Below are positions 34,464 to 44,341 of a DNA stretch of 64,000 bases, piece after piece. Source of the stretch: Phaeospirillum sp. (lineage in GTDB: Bacteria > Pseudomonadota > Alphaproteobacteria > Rhodospirillales > Magnetospirillaceae); the NCBI GenBank assembly GCA_030651575.1, contig JAUSFB010000013.1, positions 1 through 64,000 of the forward strand. Reading direction: 5' to 3'. The notes beneath the pieces were generated by a model that did not search any database, had not been told where the DNA came from, and saw nothing but the letters and a program-made list of their open reading frames with translations. The stretch's first letter is position 1; each line of letters starts with the position of its first letter. The translations under genes were made by a program, and so were the position numbers.

Positions 34464-34679
34464 TCAGCAGCTTGGGCAGGGAGTCCTGGCAAGTTCATCG
34501 AATGTCATGGTGCGAGAGGCGATCCGCAACGCGGCGGCGCAGGCTTCGCCTTCGTCGCATTGCTGGGTGCAATGGCGAACGCGCTCGATGATGGTCAGGC
34601 ACTCGGCGTACCGGGCGGCTTCATACAGGAGGCGGGCCTCGGAAATCAGTTCGATGCATCTGTATGAGGAGCCGGTCAT
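34464..34679 (-). CDS. Small hypothetical protein (TPR-like)
   Basis: A 71-residue protein starting MTGSSYRCIELISEARLLYE; the ATG follows GGGAGGG by 3 nt. The central ARYAECLTIIERVRHC looks like a single TPR-type helix pair. Four to five Cys residues are present, two in the last four residues (CPSC). No function can be given. It is 22 nt downstream of another small ORF on the same strand and ends head-on against the LuxR gene. Confidence 0.65.
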   Translation of the reverse strand: MTGSSYRCIELISEARLLYEAARYAECLTIIERVRHCTQQCDEGEACAAALRIASRTMTFDELARTPCPSC

Positions 34680-34701
34680 CGTCCCTCCCGATGGCCTGGA
34701 A

Positions 34702-34905
34702 TCAGGCCGCGTGCTGCGTATCAGCATCGGCGGCGCCGCTGGCATAGAGTTGCTCGACCAGAATGCGGGCGATGCCCGGCGTCAGGGACGGGTCAAGCGC
34801 CAGCAACACCGCGCGGGCCGCATGGCGCTCTTCATCATCGTCCAGCCCTTCTTGCCGGGCGGCGGCGATGGCGCTACCGATAATCTCGATGAGGGAGCTG
34901 TTCAT
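34702..34905 (-). CDS. Small hypothetical protein
   Basis: A 67-residue protein with an acidic centre (EGLDDDEERHAARAVLLALD) and predicted helices throughout. No clear ribosome-binding site precedes the ATG. Codon use matches neighbours. It is probably co-transcribed with the 71-residue ORF downstream. I do not recognise a family. Confidence 0.55.
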   Translation of the reverse strand: MNSSLIEIIGSAIAAARQEGLDDDEERHAARAVLLALDPSLTPGIARILVEQLYASGAADADTQHAA

Positions 34906-35094
34906 GGGGCGACCCGATTGTCCAAGGCTTCAAGTATCACAGGCATCATCATCTCGCGGTGTAGTGTAGTGAACCAGCTACGAACGGAAAGGATTTGTGA
35001 GCTTGTGTGATGAAAGGCGTAGAGATGGACAGGAATCGATTTGGAGGACTATGCAGAAGTATTGGTAAAATAACCTTTCGTATAGTGAGAACCC

Positions 35095-36204
35095 CTATGC
35101 CGCCGATACGGCGTCCAGCAACATTCCCTTGAACAGGATCAGCAAATTCTGGTCGATATCGCCCGACATGCGTTCCGTCATGAGCGACAGGGCGTCTTCC
35201 GGGGCCATGGGCTCCTTGTAGACGCGGCGGTCGGTCAGCGCGCTGAAGATGTCGACGATGGAGGCCATGCGGGCCAATTCGTTCAATTGGCTGCCCTTGA
35301 GGCCCTTGGGATAGCCGGTTCCGTCCAGCTTTTCATGATGCTGTTCGGCGATGGTGATGACGCCCTTGGGCAGGGTCTCGCACAGCTTGAGGTAGTCGAC
35401 GCTTTTGGGCACATGGGAGCGCATGACCTGAAGTTCGGAATCGTCGAGGCGGCCGGGTTTGTTCAGCACTTCGTGGGGGATCTTCATCTTGCCGATGTCG
35501 TGGACCAGCCCGCCGCTGGCCAGCAGGCTCATATCGTCGCCCTTGAGGCCGATGGTATGGCCGAACAGCGACAGCAGCGTCGCCACCCGTAGTGAATGGA
35601 CGTACGAGTAGTTGTCGTGGCCCTTGACGTTGTCCAAGATGATCTTGAAGTCATGGTTGCTGACCGCGTCGACCAGGGATGAGCAGGCGGTGGAGACGCC
35701 CTTGTAGTCCAGCGGTTCGCCCCGATCGATCAGGTCGGAGATGTCGTTGAAGCTGTCGACCGTGCGCTGGAGCGAGTCGCGGTACTGGGGCGCCAGGGAC
35801 TCCCATCTGGCTTCGACAGCCTTGTTGACCAGCCCGGAAATCGTCCTGATCAGGCTGCTGCGGCGGAACGGTTTTTCCAGGCAGGCGTCGGTATCGGCGG
35901 CCGTCGCGCCCAGTTGCGCCGCCGGGCGGTTCAGGGTGCGGATGATGGGAACGCCGGGCAGCAGCCGGCGAAGGATGGCGATGGGGTTGCCGCCGGCGCG
36001 GGGGGCGGCCATTTCGTCCACCAGCACCGCGCAGGGCGGCGACTGGGCCAGATCCTCCACCGCCTTGTCGAACAAGGCATAGTCGGCGATCTGATAGAAC
36101 GAGGTCAAGGCCATGGCGACCTGACGGCGATGGTCGGAATTGGCGTCGATCACCGCGACCAGGACTTTGCGGGATTGCGCGCGGGCGGCGTCCGACAGGG
36201 TCAC
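35095..36204 (-). CDS. Response regulator with HD-GYP domain (c-di-GMP phosphodiesterase)
   Basis: A 369-residue protein. The receiver domain (about 13-125) keeps the phosphoacceptor Asp63 (VLVDEM) and Lys111 (CLEKPF). The HD-GYP domain (about 190-350) has VHDIGKMKIP (HD at 235-236) and HHEKLDGTGYPKGLKG (289-304), so all signature residues for cyclic-di-GMP hydrolysis are present. Its GTG/ATG start overlaps the stop of an unknown upstream gene by 4 nt, indicating a coupled pair. Likely role: phosphorylation-controlled lowering of c-di-GMP. Confidence 0.93.
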   Translation of the reverse strand: MTLSDAARAQSRKVLVAVIDANSDHRRQVAMALTSFYQIADYALFDKAVEDLAQSPPCAVLVDEMAAPRAGGNPIAILRRLLPGVPIIRTLNRPAAQLGATAADTDACLEKPFRRSSLIRTISGLVNKAVEARWESLAPQYRDSLQRTVDSFNDISDLIDRGEPLDYKGVSTACSSLVDAVSNHDFKIILDNVKGHDNYSYVHSLRVATLLSLFGHTIGLKGDDMSLLASGGLVHDIGKMKIPHEVLNKPGRLDDSELQVMRSHVPKSVDYLKLCETLPKGVITIAEQHHEKLDGTGYPKGLKGSQLNELARMASIVDIFSALTDRRVYKEPMAPEDALSLMTERMSGDIDQNLLILFKGMLLDAVSAA

Positions 36205-36902
36205 GACGAAGCCGCCTGCGCCATGGTCGGTGTCATCATCTCCAGTCCCCGCACGGTGTGGCTCAGTACGTCACGGATGGAATCGGTCTGTTCGGCCGAC
36301 GGGCGCAGGCCGTTCGGAGCCGGACGGCTCATGGTCGTGAGCCAGGCTCTTTGGCCGGTGGGGGAGTCAAGGAAGCGCAGCAGCCGCTTCAGGGCATGAA
36401 CCATGATCTGCGACACCCGCGGTTCGCCGTGGAAGGCGTCCCATTCCAGATTGTTGCCATGCGAGACCAGCAGGGCCTGCATCAGGGCTTTGCTGGCGCG
36501 CTCGTACTCGGTGTATTTGTCGGCATAGGCCGCTTCCAGCACATCGAAGTAATTGCCAAGCAGCGGTCGCGGGTAAGGCGGCTGATCACCGTTCAGCAGG
36601 GTCTCGAACGGCCGGACCATCATGCGGCGAAACGGGTCGGTGCGGCTGGACGCCTTGTTGCGCGCCGGGGCCAGATCCTGGCGGCACTTTTTCTCCTGGT
36701 GCTCGAAGGCCACGTCGAGTTCGTAGGTGCCCCGCCCGACCAGCCGCATGATCTTGACGGCGTCCTCGACCCGGACCATCCCCTCGCGGGAGGTTTCGCG
36801 CAGCAGGCGTTCCAGCACGTCGGAAACGATGGTCGCCGCCTGATAGCACTTGCGATCTTTGGCTGCGCAACCGGTTTGCTGCGTTGTGGTTGGTGCGCTC
36901 AT
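36201..36902 (-). CDS. Unknown protein coupled to the HD-GYP regulator
   Basis: A 233-residue soluble, Arg-rich protein with no signal peptide or membrane segment. Recognisable blocks such as GMVRVEDAVKIMRLVGRGTYE and GNYFDVLEAAYADKYTEYER suggest helices, but I do not recognise the family. Translational coupling (4-nt overlap) to the HD-GYP gene suggests that the two act together, for example as a signal input or output partner. Confidence 0.7.
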   Translation of the reverse strand: MSAPTTTQQTGCAAKDRKCYQAATIVSDVLERLLRETSREGMVRVEDAVKIMRLVGRGTYELDVAFEHQEKKCRQDLAPARNKASSRTDPFRRMMVRPFETLLNGDQPPYPRPLLGNYFDVLEAAYADKYTEYERASKALMQALLVSHGNNLEWDAFHGEPRVSQIMVHALKRLLRFLDSPTGQRAWLTTMSRPAPNGLRPSAEQTDSIRDVLSHTVRGLEMMTPTMAQAASS

Positions 36903-37052
36903 CTTGGCCTTGCCATCCCCCCCAAGCCCCCGGACTTCGTGGCGGCTATATCATACGACTATTGGTGAATATGCCCATGGTCGTAGATAGGGATCAACGC
37001 ACGGAAGGTGACGAAGCACGATCAATTGTAAGAGTTTGATAAATGCGGGCGA

Positions 37053-37088
37053 GAAAAAACCCCTTCCCCGGTTGGGGGAAGGGGTTTG
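37053..37088 (-). terminator. Terminator of phaB
   Basis: AAACCCCTTCCCC / GGGGAAGGGGTTT surrounds CGGTTG; read on the minus strand it is followed by a run of six T. It lies about 25 nt after the phaB stop. Confidence 0.85.
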
Positions 37089-37114
37089 GCCGTTCTCCTC
37101 GGGGGAGGGGCGGC

Positions 37115-37837
37115 TTAGTACATGTGCTGGCCGCCGTTGGCCGAGACGGTGGAGCCGGTGATGAAGTCGGCGTCGTCGGCGATCAGGAACATGACGCAAC
37201 GGGCGATGTCATCGGCGCGACCCAGACGACCCACCGGGATCTTGGCGATGATCTTTTCCAGCACCGCCGGCGGAACCGCGCGCACCATGTCGGTATCGAC
37301 ATAGCCCGGTGCGATGGCGTTGACGGTGATGTTCTTGGCGGCGCCTTCCTGGGCCAGGGCCTTGGTGAAGCCATGGATGCCCGACTTGGCGGCGGCGTAG
37401 TTGACCTGACCGTACTGGCCGGCCTGACCGTTGACCGAACCGATATTGACGATGCGGCCAAAGCCGCGCTCGCGCATGGAATCGATCACCAGACGCGCCA
37501 TGTTGAAGCACGAGGTCAGGTTGGTGTGGATGACCTCTTCCCACATCTGATAGCTCATGCGGTGCAAGGTGGCGTCACGGGTGATGCCGGCATTGTTGAC
37601 GACGATCTCGACCGGGCCGTGCTCGGCGACGATCTTGGCGATGGCGGCTTCGCAGGCCGGATAGCTGCCCACATCCCACTTCATGGACGGAATGCCGGTT
37701 TCCTCGGTGAACTTGCGGGCGGCCTCATCATTGCCGCCGTAATTGGCCACGACCTTGTAGCCGGAATTCTTCAGGGTCACCGAAATCTGACGGCCGATGC
37801 CGCGGGTGCCACCGGTCACGATTGCTAAACGCCCCAT
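37115..37837 (-). CDS. phaB: Acetoacetyl-CoA reductase
   Basis: A 240-residue short-chain dehydrogenase that reduces acetoacetyl-CoA to (R)-3-hydroxybutyryl-CoA with NADPH, the second step of PHB synthesis. It has TGGTRGIG (cofactor loop, residues 8-15), NNAG (81-84), Ser134 and Tyr147-x3-Lys151. The tail SANGGQHMY is typical of PhaB. It lies downstream of phaA; a terminator between them suggests separate transcripts or read-through. Confidence 0.95.
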   Translation of the reverse strand: MGRLAIVTGGTRGIGRQISVTLKNSGYKVVANYGGNDEAARKFTEETGIPSMKWDVGSYPACEAAIAKIVAEHGPVEIVVNNAGITRDATLHRMSYQMWEEVIHTNLTSCFNMARLVIDSMRERGFGRIVNIGSVNGQAGQYGQVNYAAAKSGIHGFTKALAQEGAAKNITVNAIAPGYVDTDMVRAVPPAVLEKIIAKIPVGRLGRADDIARCVMFLIADDADFITGSTVSANGGQHMY

Positions 37838-37924
37838 GGGCTTCTCCTCTTGCTATGTCTCCGTTCGGCTCTTGTTATACCGGATTGGTCCGGACTGGCC
37901 GATTTCCACCCGAATGAAAGGGAA

Positions 37925-37953
37925 GGGGAGCCGCCGGGCAGGTGCGGCTCCCC
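37925..37953 (-). terminator. Terminator-like hairpin between phaA and phaB
   Basis: GGGGAGCCGC / GCGGCTCCCC with a 9-nt loop lies 14 nt after the phaA stop; on the minus strand it is followed by TTCCCTTTC. It may separate phaA from phaB transcription. Confidence 0.65.
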
Positions 37954-37967
37954 GGTCTTGTAAAGCC

Positions 37968-39140
<1,173 letters not shown>

Positions 39141-39211
39141 GAGCTTGGTCTCTCCTCGGTGGATAATAATCCGCTCATTGGCGAATTCGAATTAGAGGAA
39201 TTCACCCTGAG

Positions 39212-40507
39212 TCATACTTCTTCGATACGGCTTCGCGCAACCGCCGTATTGTGTCGGCGGCGCTGGAGCCAGCGGACGAGCGGGCCGTAAACCTCGGTCT
39301 TGGCGCGCGGCCCGGTCAGCATTCCCACATGCCCACCGGACAGCATCATCAGTTTGGCACCTGGAATGCGTTCTGCCAACGGTAGAGCAGAGGCCGGCGG
39401 TACGATTCTGTCGCGATGGGGGACCATCACCAGGGTGGGAACCATCACCTCCTCGGGAATCACCGGGCGATCCTTGATCCGCCAGTGGCCCAGGGCGGGG
39501 GCGTTGTCGCCGTACCATCCGAACAGGCATTCGCGGGCCACGGCTCCGCCCAGGGGGACGCCGTCATTGGCCCAGTCCTCCAGGGCGACGAAATCGCGGG
39601 CGCGGGCGCAGGCCGGGCGCAGGCGGGCGAAGGCCATGAATTTGCGCGCCGCCAGTCCGGGGTCCAGGCTGGCGAACATGGCCTGGAGCATATCCACCGG
39701 CACCAGACCGGCGGCGTCGATCATGTCGCCCATGGGGCCGCGGAGGGCGCGCATCATGGCCGCGCCGGACTCGCGCCCGACCACGAAGTCGAACGGCGTC
39801 GCCAGCAGCACCAGCGACGCGACGCTTTCCGGCCGGCGTTGCGCCAGCGCCAGCGCCAGCAGCCCGCCCATGCAATAGCCGACCACCGCCGGTTTTCGTC
39901 CGGTCAGGGTGACGACCTGATCCAGCATGGCCTCCAGCCGGCCGGCGATGTAGTCGGTCAGGGTAAAGCCCGCCTCCTCCGGTCCCGGCGCATCCCAATC
40001 GACCATGAACGGGGCCAGCCCCTTGGCGGCCATATAGCGCGCGACGCTGCGCTTTTGGGTCAGGTCCAGGATATAGGCGCGATTGATCAGCGAGGGTACG
40101 ATCAGGACCGGAACGGCGTCCTTGGCGTCGGGAAGGCGATAGTCGAGCAGGCGGGTGCTGCCCTGGCGCCAGACCGTCGGCGGTGGGTCCAGCCGGCGGT
40201 GGTAGCGATGGTGGCGATACGTCTCGATGCCGGCGAGGAAGGCGTCGTGGCGCCGGGTCGCTTCGGCGGCGATGGCGGTGTCCAGCTGTTCGAGGGCGTC
40301 AGGCCCGCCGTTTTCCAGGCTTTGGCACAGGGCCTGTCCCGCCTCCGCCAAGTGTGGTTTCCAGCGCAGCGACCCGTTCTTCAAGAGCGGCAACGCGGCG
40401 CGCGAGCTCATCATGGTGGAGGCGTGCGTCATCAGGTGCAGCGGTAGGGGGCGAGGCCCCGTCCGTGCCGTGTTGGGGGGGGCTGTTGCGCGACGTTGTC
40501 CGCTCAT
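39212..40507 (-). CDS. phaC: Poly(3-hydroxyalkanoate) synthase
   Basis: About 431 residues. The alpha/beta-hydrolase core has the synthase box VGYCMGGLLALAL with the catalytic Cys, and Asp and His in PHRDRIVPP and SGGHVGML. The N-terminal GPRPLPLHLM and SSRAALPLLKNGSL are the conserved start of the alphaproteobacterial synthases, so translation begins at or near 40507 (ATG), possibly 40522. That places the first 70 codons inside the PhaE-like gene in another frame. It polymerises (R)-3-hydroxybutyryl-CoA on granules. The short length resembles class III PhaC, which needs PhaE. Confidence 0.9.
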   Translation of the reverse strand: MSGQRRATAPPNTARTGPRPLPLHLMTHASTMMSSRAALPLLKNGSLRWKPHLAEAGQALCQSLENGGPDALEQLDTAIAAEATRRHDAFLAGIETYRHHRYHRRLDPPPTVWRQGSTRLLDYRLPDAKDAVPVLIVPSLINRAYILDLTQKRSVARYMAAKGLAPFMVDWDAPGPEEAGFTLTDYIAGRLEAMLDQVVTLTGRKPAVVGYCMGGLLALALAQRRPESVASLVLLATPFDFVVGRESGAAMMRALRGPMGDMIDAAGLVPVDMLQAMFASLDPGLAARKFMAFARLRPACARARDFVALEDWANDGVPLGGAVARECLFGWYGDNAPALGHWRIKDRPVIPEEVMVPTLVMVPHRDRIVPPASALPLAERIPGAKLMMLSGGHVGMLTGPRAKTEVYGPLVRWLQRRRHNTAVARSRIEEV

Positions 40508-40718
40508 CCGATCCCGATTCATCCCCGACGGGCGCCGTCTTGGCGCCTTGAACATTCGTCGCCTTGGCCATGGCGGCGGCACTTTGCGTCATCATGGCGA
40601 CGCCGCGCGCCACGGTCTCGGCCAGGGCGGGGTCGGCGGCCACGGCGGCGACCTGCTCCTGCCAGAGATCGAGATAACGGCGCGCAAGTGCGTTAAAATC
40701 CGGCGGCGTTTCTGACAT
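40299..40718 (-). CDS. PhaE-like PHA synthase partner/phasin-like protein
   Basis: A 139-residue protein starting MSETPPDFNALARRYLDLWQ, which resembles the N-terminus of PhaE/phasin-type proteins, followed by a Ser/Pro/Thr-rich linker and a C-terminal coiled coil (ELARRVAALEERVAALETTL, about residues 100-119). It lies immediately upstream of phaC and overlaps it by about 209 bp in a different frame. The overlap includes a run of eight C/G (40475-40482). A role as PhaC activator or granule protein is inferred from position and layout. Confidence 0.75.
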   Translation of the reverse strand: MSETPPDFNALARRYLDLWQEQVAAVAADPALAETVARGVAMMTQSAAAMAKATNVQGAKTAPVGDESGSDERTTSRNSPPQHGTDGASPPTAAPDDARLHHDELARRVAALEERVAALETTLGGGGTGPVPKPGKRRA

Positions 40719-40858
40719 GGCGGAACTATAGCCGAGCCTTCGGGCCTTGACCAGCCCGCCCCGACATAGTTCGTGCTGCGACCGCGAATGTTTTCTGTTA
40801 TTACTGATAGGATCGGTGGGCAATGAGGCCCGGCCGACACATCGAGACAAAGAGACAG

Positions 40859-41425
40859 ATGTCAGAGCCCCAGACTGCCGCCAAGGCCCCGATCACGATC
40901 AAGAAATACGCGAATCGCCGCCTCTACAACACGGCGACCAGCAGCTATGTCACGCTTGATCATCTGTCCCAGATGGTGAAGGACGGTGACGATTTCGTGG
41001 TGTTCGACGCCAAGAGCGGCGATGACATCACCCGCTCGGTCCTGACCCAGATCATTGTCGAGGAAGAGGGCAAGGGTGGCCAGAATCTGCTGCCTATCAG
41101 CTTCCTGCGCCAGTTGATCGGGTTCTACGGCGACTCGCTGGGCGGGCTGGTGCCGCGCTATCTCGACTACAGCATGGAAGCTTTTTCGCGTAACGAGCAG
41201 CAGATGCGCGAATCCATGCGCAACGCCCTGGAAGGGATGTTCCCCTTTAATCCTTTCGAGGAAATGGGCAAGCAGAACATGGCCTTCGTCGAAAGCGCCA
41301 TGAAGATGTTCACCCCGTTCTATCAGGCTCATGGCGCCGATGGCGGCGAGCCGCGTGCCGAGGAACTGCAAGAACGCCTCAACGCCCTTCAGCAGCAGAT
41401 CGACAGCCTGTCCAAGAAGAAGTAG
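40859..41425 (+). CDS. phaR: PHB synthesis repressor PhaR
   Basis: A 188-residue regulator. The N-terminal PHB-accumulation domain ITIKKYANRRLYNTATSSYV binds DNA, and the middle helical region binds PHB. The C-terminus is a coiled coil (EELQERLNALQQQIDSLSKKK). In other bacteria PhaR represses phasin genes and itself until PHB titrates it. The ATG at 40859 begins MSEPQTAAK; the upstream ATG at 40823 adds a non-conserved stretch. It is divergent from the phaE-like/phaC genes. Confidence 0.95.
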   Translation: MSEPQTAAKAPITIKKYANRRLYNTATSSYVTLDHLSQMVKDGDDFVVFDAKSGDDITRSVLTQIIVEEEGKGGQNLLPISFLRQLIGFYGDSLGGLVPRYLDYSMEAFSRNEQQMRESMRNALEGMFPFNPFEEMGKQNMAFVESAMKMFTPFYQAHGADGGEPRAEELQERLNALQQQIDSLSKKK

Positions 41426-41449
41426 GCCGGCGCTTCGCCTTCCAAGACG

Positions 41450-41490
41450 AAACACCACCCTCCGGGCCTGTTCCGGAGGGTGGTGTTTTT
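41450..41490 (+). terminator. Terminator of phaR
   Basis: AACACCACCCTCCGG / CCGGAGGGTGGTGTT, a 15-bp stem with the loop GCCTGTT and a T run. It lies 24 nt after the phaR stop. Read in reverse it could also serve the M16 peptidase genes. Confidence 0.9.
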
Positions 41491-41523
41491 GGTGCAAGCG
41501 TGGTCCCGAAGGACCGCGTTTCC

Positions 41524-42876
41524 CTACATTCCCGCCGGACGCCCGACCGCCACGATGGTCAGCGTGCCGGGGTCGAGCAGGCGGCGGGCGGCCCGTTTCA
41601 CGTCGTCCAGCGTCACCGCGTCGATCAGGGCGTTGCGGCGGTCCAGGAAGTCGATTCCCAGATTGTCCGCCTGAAGCTGGACCAGCAGGCCGGCGATGGC
41701 GGCAGTGGAGTCCAGTTGCAGCGGGAACGAGCCGTTGAGATAGGTCTTGGCGTTGGCCAGTTCCGCCTCGGTCGGCCCCTGGTCCCGCATACGCTGGAAC
41801 TCGGCCCGGATCAGCCCGATGGATTCGGCGAATCGCCCGTTCTCGGTGGCGACACCGCCAAAGATCAGGCCGGAATGGCGCTGGGGCAGCAGGTAGGAAT
41901 AGACCGAATAGGCCAGCCCGCGTTTCTCGCGCACTTCCTCGGTCAGCCGCGATGAAAAGCCGCCGCCGCCCAGGATGTAGTTCATGATCGAGGCGGCGTA
42001 CCAGTCGGGGTCGTCGCGCTTGACGCCGGGGGCGCCGAACACCGCCACGGTCTGGGGATTGTCCTTGTCGATCACCGTCACGCCGCCGGTCGCCCTGGCG
42101 GCGGTGTCGGCGACGGTGTCGGGGGCTCCGGCAGCCGGTAGGCCGCCAAAGGTGGCGTCCAGCAGGCGGGCCAGTTCGGCCGGGGTGATATCGCCGACCA
42201 CGCCGATCATCAGGCGGTCGCGGGCCAACTGGCCACGGGCGAAGGCGCGCAGATCGCCGACCTGAATGGTCTTGACCGTTTCCGGGACACCGTGCGGCGA
42301 CCGGGCATAGGGGTGGCCGGGGAACATGGCCTGAAACCAGCGCCGCGTCGCCATGGCGTTGGGGTCCTGGGCCTCGCGCATCAGGCCGGACAGGATCTGG
42401 CCCCGAATCCGCTCGACCGGTTCCTTGTCGAAGCGCGGCTGGCCGAGTGACAGCCGCAGCAGGTCGAAGGCGGCGTCGCGGTTGGCGGTCAGGGTCTTGA
42501 GATGGCCGCGCAAGGTGTCGCGGCTGGCGTCGAAGTTCAGGGTGATGACCTGATCCTCCAGCTTTTGCTGGAAGGTCTGGGAGTCGTAGGGGCCGGCGCC
42601 TTCGTCCAGCAGTCCGGCGGCCATTTCCGCCAGCCCGGATTTGGGGGCGGGGTCAAGCGCCGCGCCGCCCTTGAAGGCGATCTCCATGGAGATGATGGGA
42701 TTGGAGTGGTCCTGTACCAGCCAGGCCTCGATGCCGTTGGGGCTGGCGACTCGCTCCACCGTGACCGCCTGGGCCGGCAGGGACAAGAGGAGGCCGGCGA
42801 GGAGGACGAGGGCGGAAATGCGGCGCTTGAGGGGGCGGCGAGCCGAAGGCGCTTGAAGGGGCAACGTGGAGTCCAT
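41524..42876 (-). CDS. M16 peptidase-family protein, non-catalytic subunit
   Basis: A 450-residue protein with an N-terminal signal peptide (RRISALVLLAGLLLSLPAQA). It has the M16 two-domain fold (NPIISMEIAFKGGAALDP, later GGGGFSSRLTEEVREKRGLAYSVYS). The zinc motif HxxEH is absent (GLAEMAAGLLDEGAG at that place), so it should be the inactive partner, contributing the Arg/Tyr pair in the C-terminal half. Its ATG overlaps the stop of the catalytic gene (TGATG), and the two probably form a periplasmic heterodimer. Confidence 0.92.
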   Translation of the reverse strand: MDSTLPLQAPSARRPLKRRISALVLLAGLLLSLPAQAVTVERVASPNGIEAWLVQDHSNPIISMEIAFKGGAALDPAPKSGLAEMAAGLLDEGAGPYDSQTFQQKLEDQVITLNFDASRDTLRGHLKTLTANRDAAFDLLRLSLGQPRFDKEPVERIRGQILSGLMREAQDPNAMATRRWFQAMFPGHPYARSPHGVPETVKTIQVGDLRAFARGQLARDRLMIGVVGDITPAELARLLDATFGGLPAAGAPDTVADTAARATGGVTVIDKDNPQTVAVFGAPGVKRDDPDWYAASIMNYILGGGGFSSRLTEEVREKRGLAYSVYSYLLPQRHSGLIFGGVATENGRFAESIGLIRAEFQRMRDQGPTEAELANAKTYLNGSFPLQLDSTAAIAGLLVQLQADNLGIDFLDRRNALIDAVTLDDVKRAARRLLDPGTLTIVAVGRPAGM

Positions 42877-44282
42877 CAATGCAGCTCCCTCGAAAAGCCG
42901 GACAGGGGAGCGGCGGCCGGCCGCTGGTCGGGGGAGGCCTTGGGGTCGGGCAGCAACTGGCCGGTGACCGAGGCCTTGACGTCCAGCACCTGGGCGGCGG
43001 CGCGGGCCACCAGGTCCGGGGTGACGGCGGCGATGCGCTCGGGCCAGGATTCGACCTGGGCGACGGTTTGGCCGGTGGCCAGGGCCTCGCCCAGCACGCG
43101 GGCGCCGGTGTGCATGCTGTCGCGGGCATAAGCGCCGCCCGCCGTCAGGCGGGTCTTGGCGCGCTCGACCTCGTCGGGGGGGATGCCGTCCTTGATGATG
43201 CGGGCCAGTTCCTGATCGACCAGGGTTTCCAGCTTGTCCAGCGGCACGCCGGGGCGCGGCGTCACCCCGATGCGAAAGGAGGACAGGTCCAAGGCGGTGG
43301 CGTCGTAGGAGGCCGAGGCCGAGGCGGCGAGGCCGCGATCGACCACCAGCGTCCGGAACAGCCGCGACGTGCTGCCGCCGCCGATCAGTTCGGCCAAAAC
43401 TTCCAGCGGCGCGGCCAGGGTCGTGTCGCCGGCATTGTCGCTGGGGGCGAGGTAAAGGCGGATCCAACTGGGCTGGCCGACGCGGGCATCGGTCAGGGTG
43501 ACGCGTCGCGCCGCGCGGGCCGGCGGTTCCTGGGTGCGGGCGCGGGCGGGGGTGTCGGCGCGCTCCAGCCCGCCATAATACTTTTCCGCCAGCGGCCGGA
43601 TGGTGGCTGCGTCCACATCGCCAGCGACGACCAGGATGGCGTTGTTGGGAGCGTACCAGCGGCGGTAGAAGGCCAGGGCGTCGTCGAGGCGAAGGGCGGC
43701 GATCTCGCGCTCCCAGCCGATCACCGGGCGGTGATAGGGGCTGTTGAGGAACAGCGACGCTTCCATCTGTTCGGCCAGCAGGGCGGCGGGGTTGTTGTCG
43801 ACGCGCGAGCGCCGCTCTTCTTGCACCACCGCGCGCTCGGTTTGGAAATTGGCCTCGTCCAGCACCAGATTTTTCATCCGGTCGGCTTCCATTTTCATCA
43901 CCAGTTCCAGCCGGTCGACGGCGACATTCTGGAAATAGGCGGTGTAGTCCGACGAGGTGAAGGCGTTGTCGCGGCCGCCGTTGCGGGCCACGATCTTGGA
44001 GAACTCGCCGGGCGGAATCGACGGCGTGCCCTTGAACATCAGGTGTTCCAGCAGATGGGCGAGCCCGCTTTTGCCCGGTTCCTCATCCGCCGCCCCGACC
44101 TTGTACCACACCATGTGCGACACGATGGGGGTGCGGCGATTGGGGATCACCACCACTTCCATGCCGTTGGCCAGGGTGAAGGTCTCGGGATCGAATACCC
44201 GCGCCTGGGCGGGGGGGGCGATCAGGGTCGAAAGGGTGAGGAGCAGGGTTGCTCCCCACATGGATAGGCGAACGGGTTTCAT
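42876..44282 (-). CDS. M16 family zinc metallopeptidase, catalytic subunit
   Basis: A 468-residue periplasmic peptidase with a signal peptide (LSMWGATLLLTLSTLIAPPAQA). The inverted zinc motif HLLEH (residues 76-80) is intact and the third ligand Glu is expected in the ERAVVQEERRSR helix. AGGAGGTCGG precedes the ATG at 44282; an upstream frame extension was rejected. It overlaps the inactive partner gene downstream by 1 nt and follows the DUF3035 lipoprotein gene by 59 nt. Confidence 0.94.
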   Translation of the reverse strand: MKPVRLSMWGATLLLTLSTLIAPPAQARVFDPETFTLANGMEVVVIPNRRTPIVSHMVWYKVGAADEEPGKSGLAHLLEHLMFKGTPSIPPGEFSKIVARNGGRDNAFTSSDYTAYFQNVAVDRLELVMKMEADRMKNLVLDEANFQTERAVVQEERRSRVDNNPAALLAEQMEASLFLNSPYHRPVIGWEREIAALRLDDALAFYRRWYAPNNAILVVAGDVDAATIRPLAEKYYGGLERADTPARARTQEPPARAARRVTLTDARVGQPSWIRLYLAPSDNAGDTTLAAPLEVLAELIGGGSTSRLFRTLVVDRGLAASASASYDATALDLSSFRIGVTPRPGVPLDKLETLVDQELARIIKDGIPPDEVERAKTRLTAGGAYARDSMHTGARVLGEALATGQTVAQVESWPERIAAVTPDLVARAAAQVLDVKASVTGQLLPDPKASPDQRPAAAPLSGFSRELH

Positions 44283-44341
44283 CCGACCTCCTGGGTGAGA
44301 TGGGATGCATATGGGGGATATTGGCGGCGCGGCAAGGAGGC

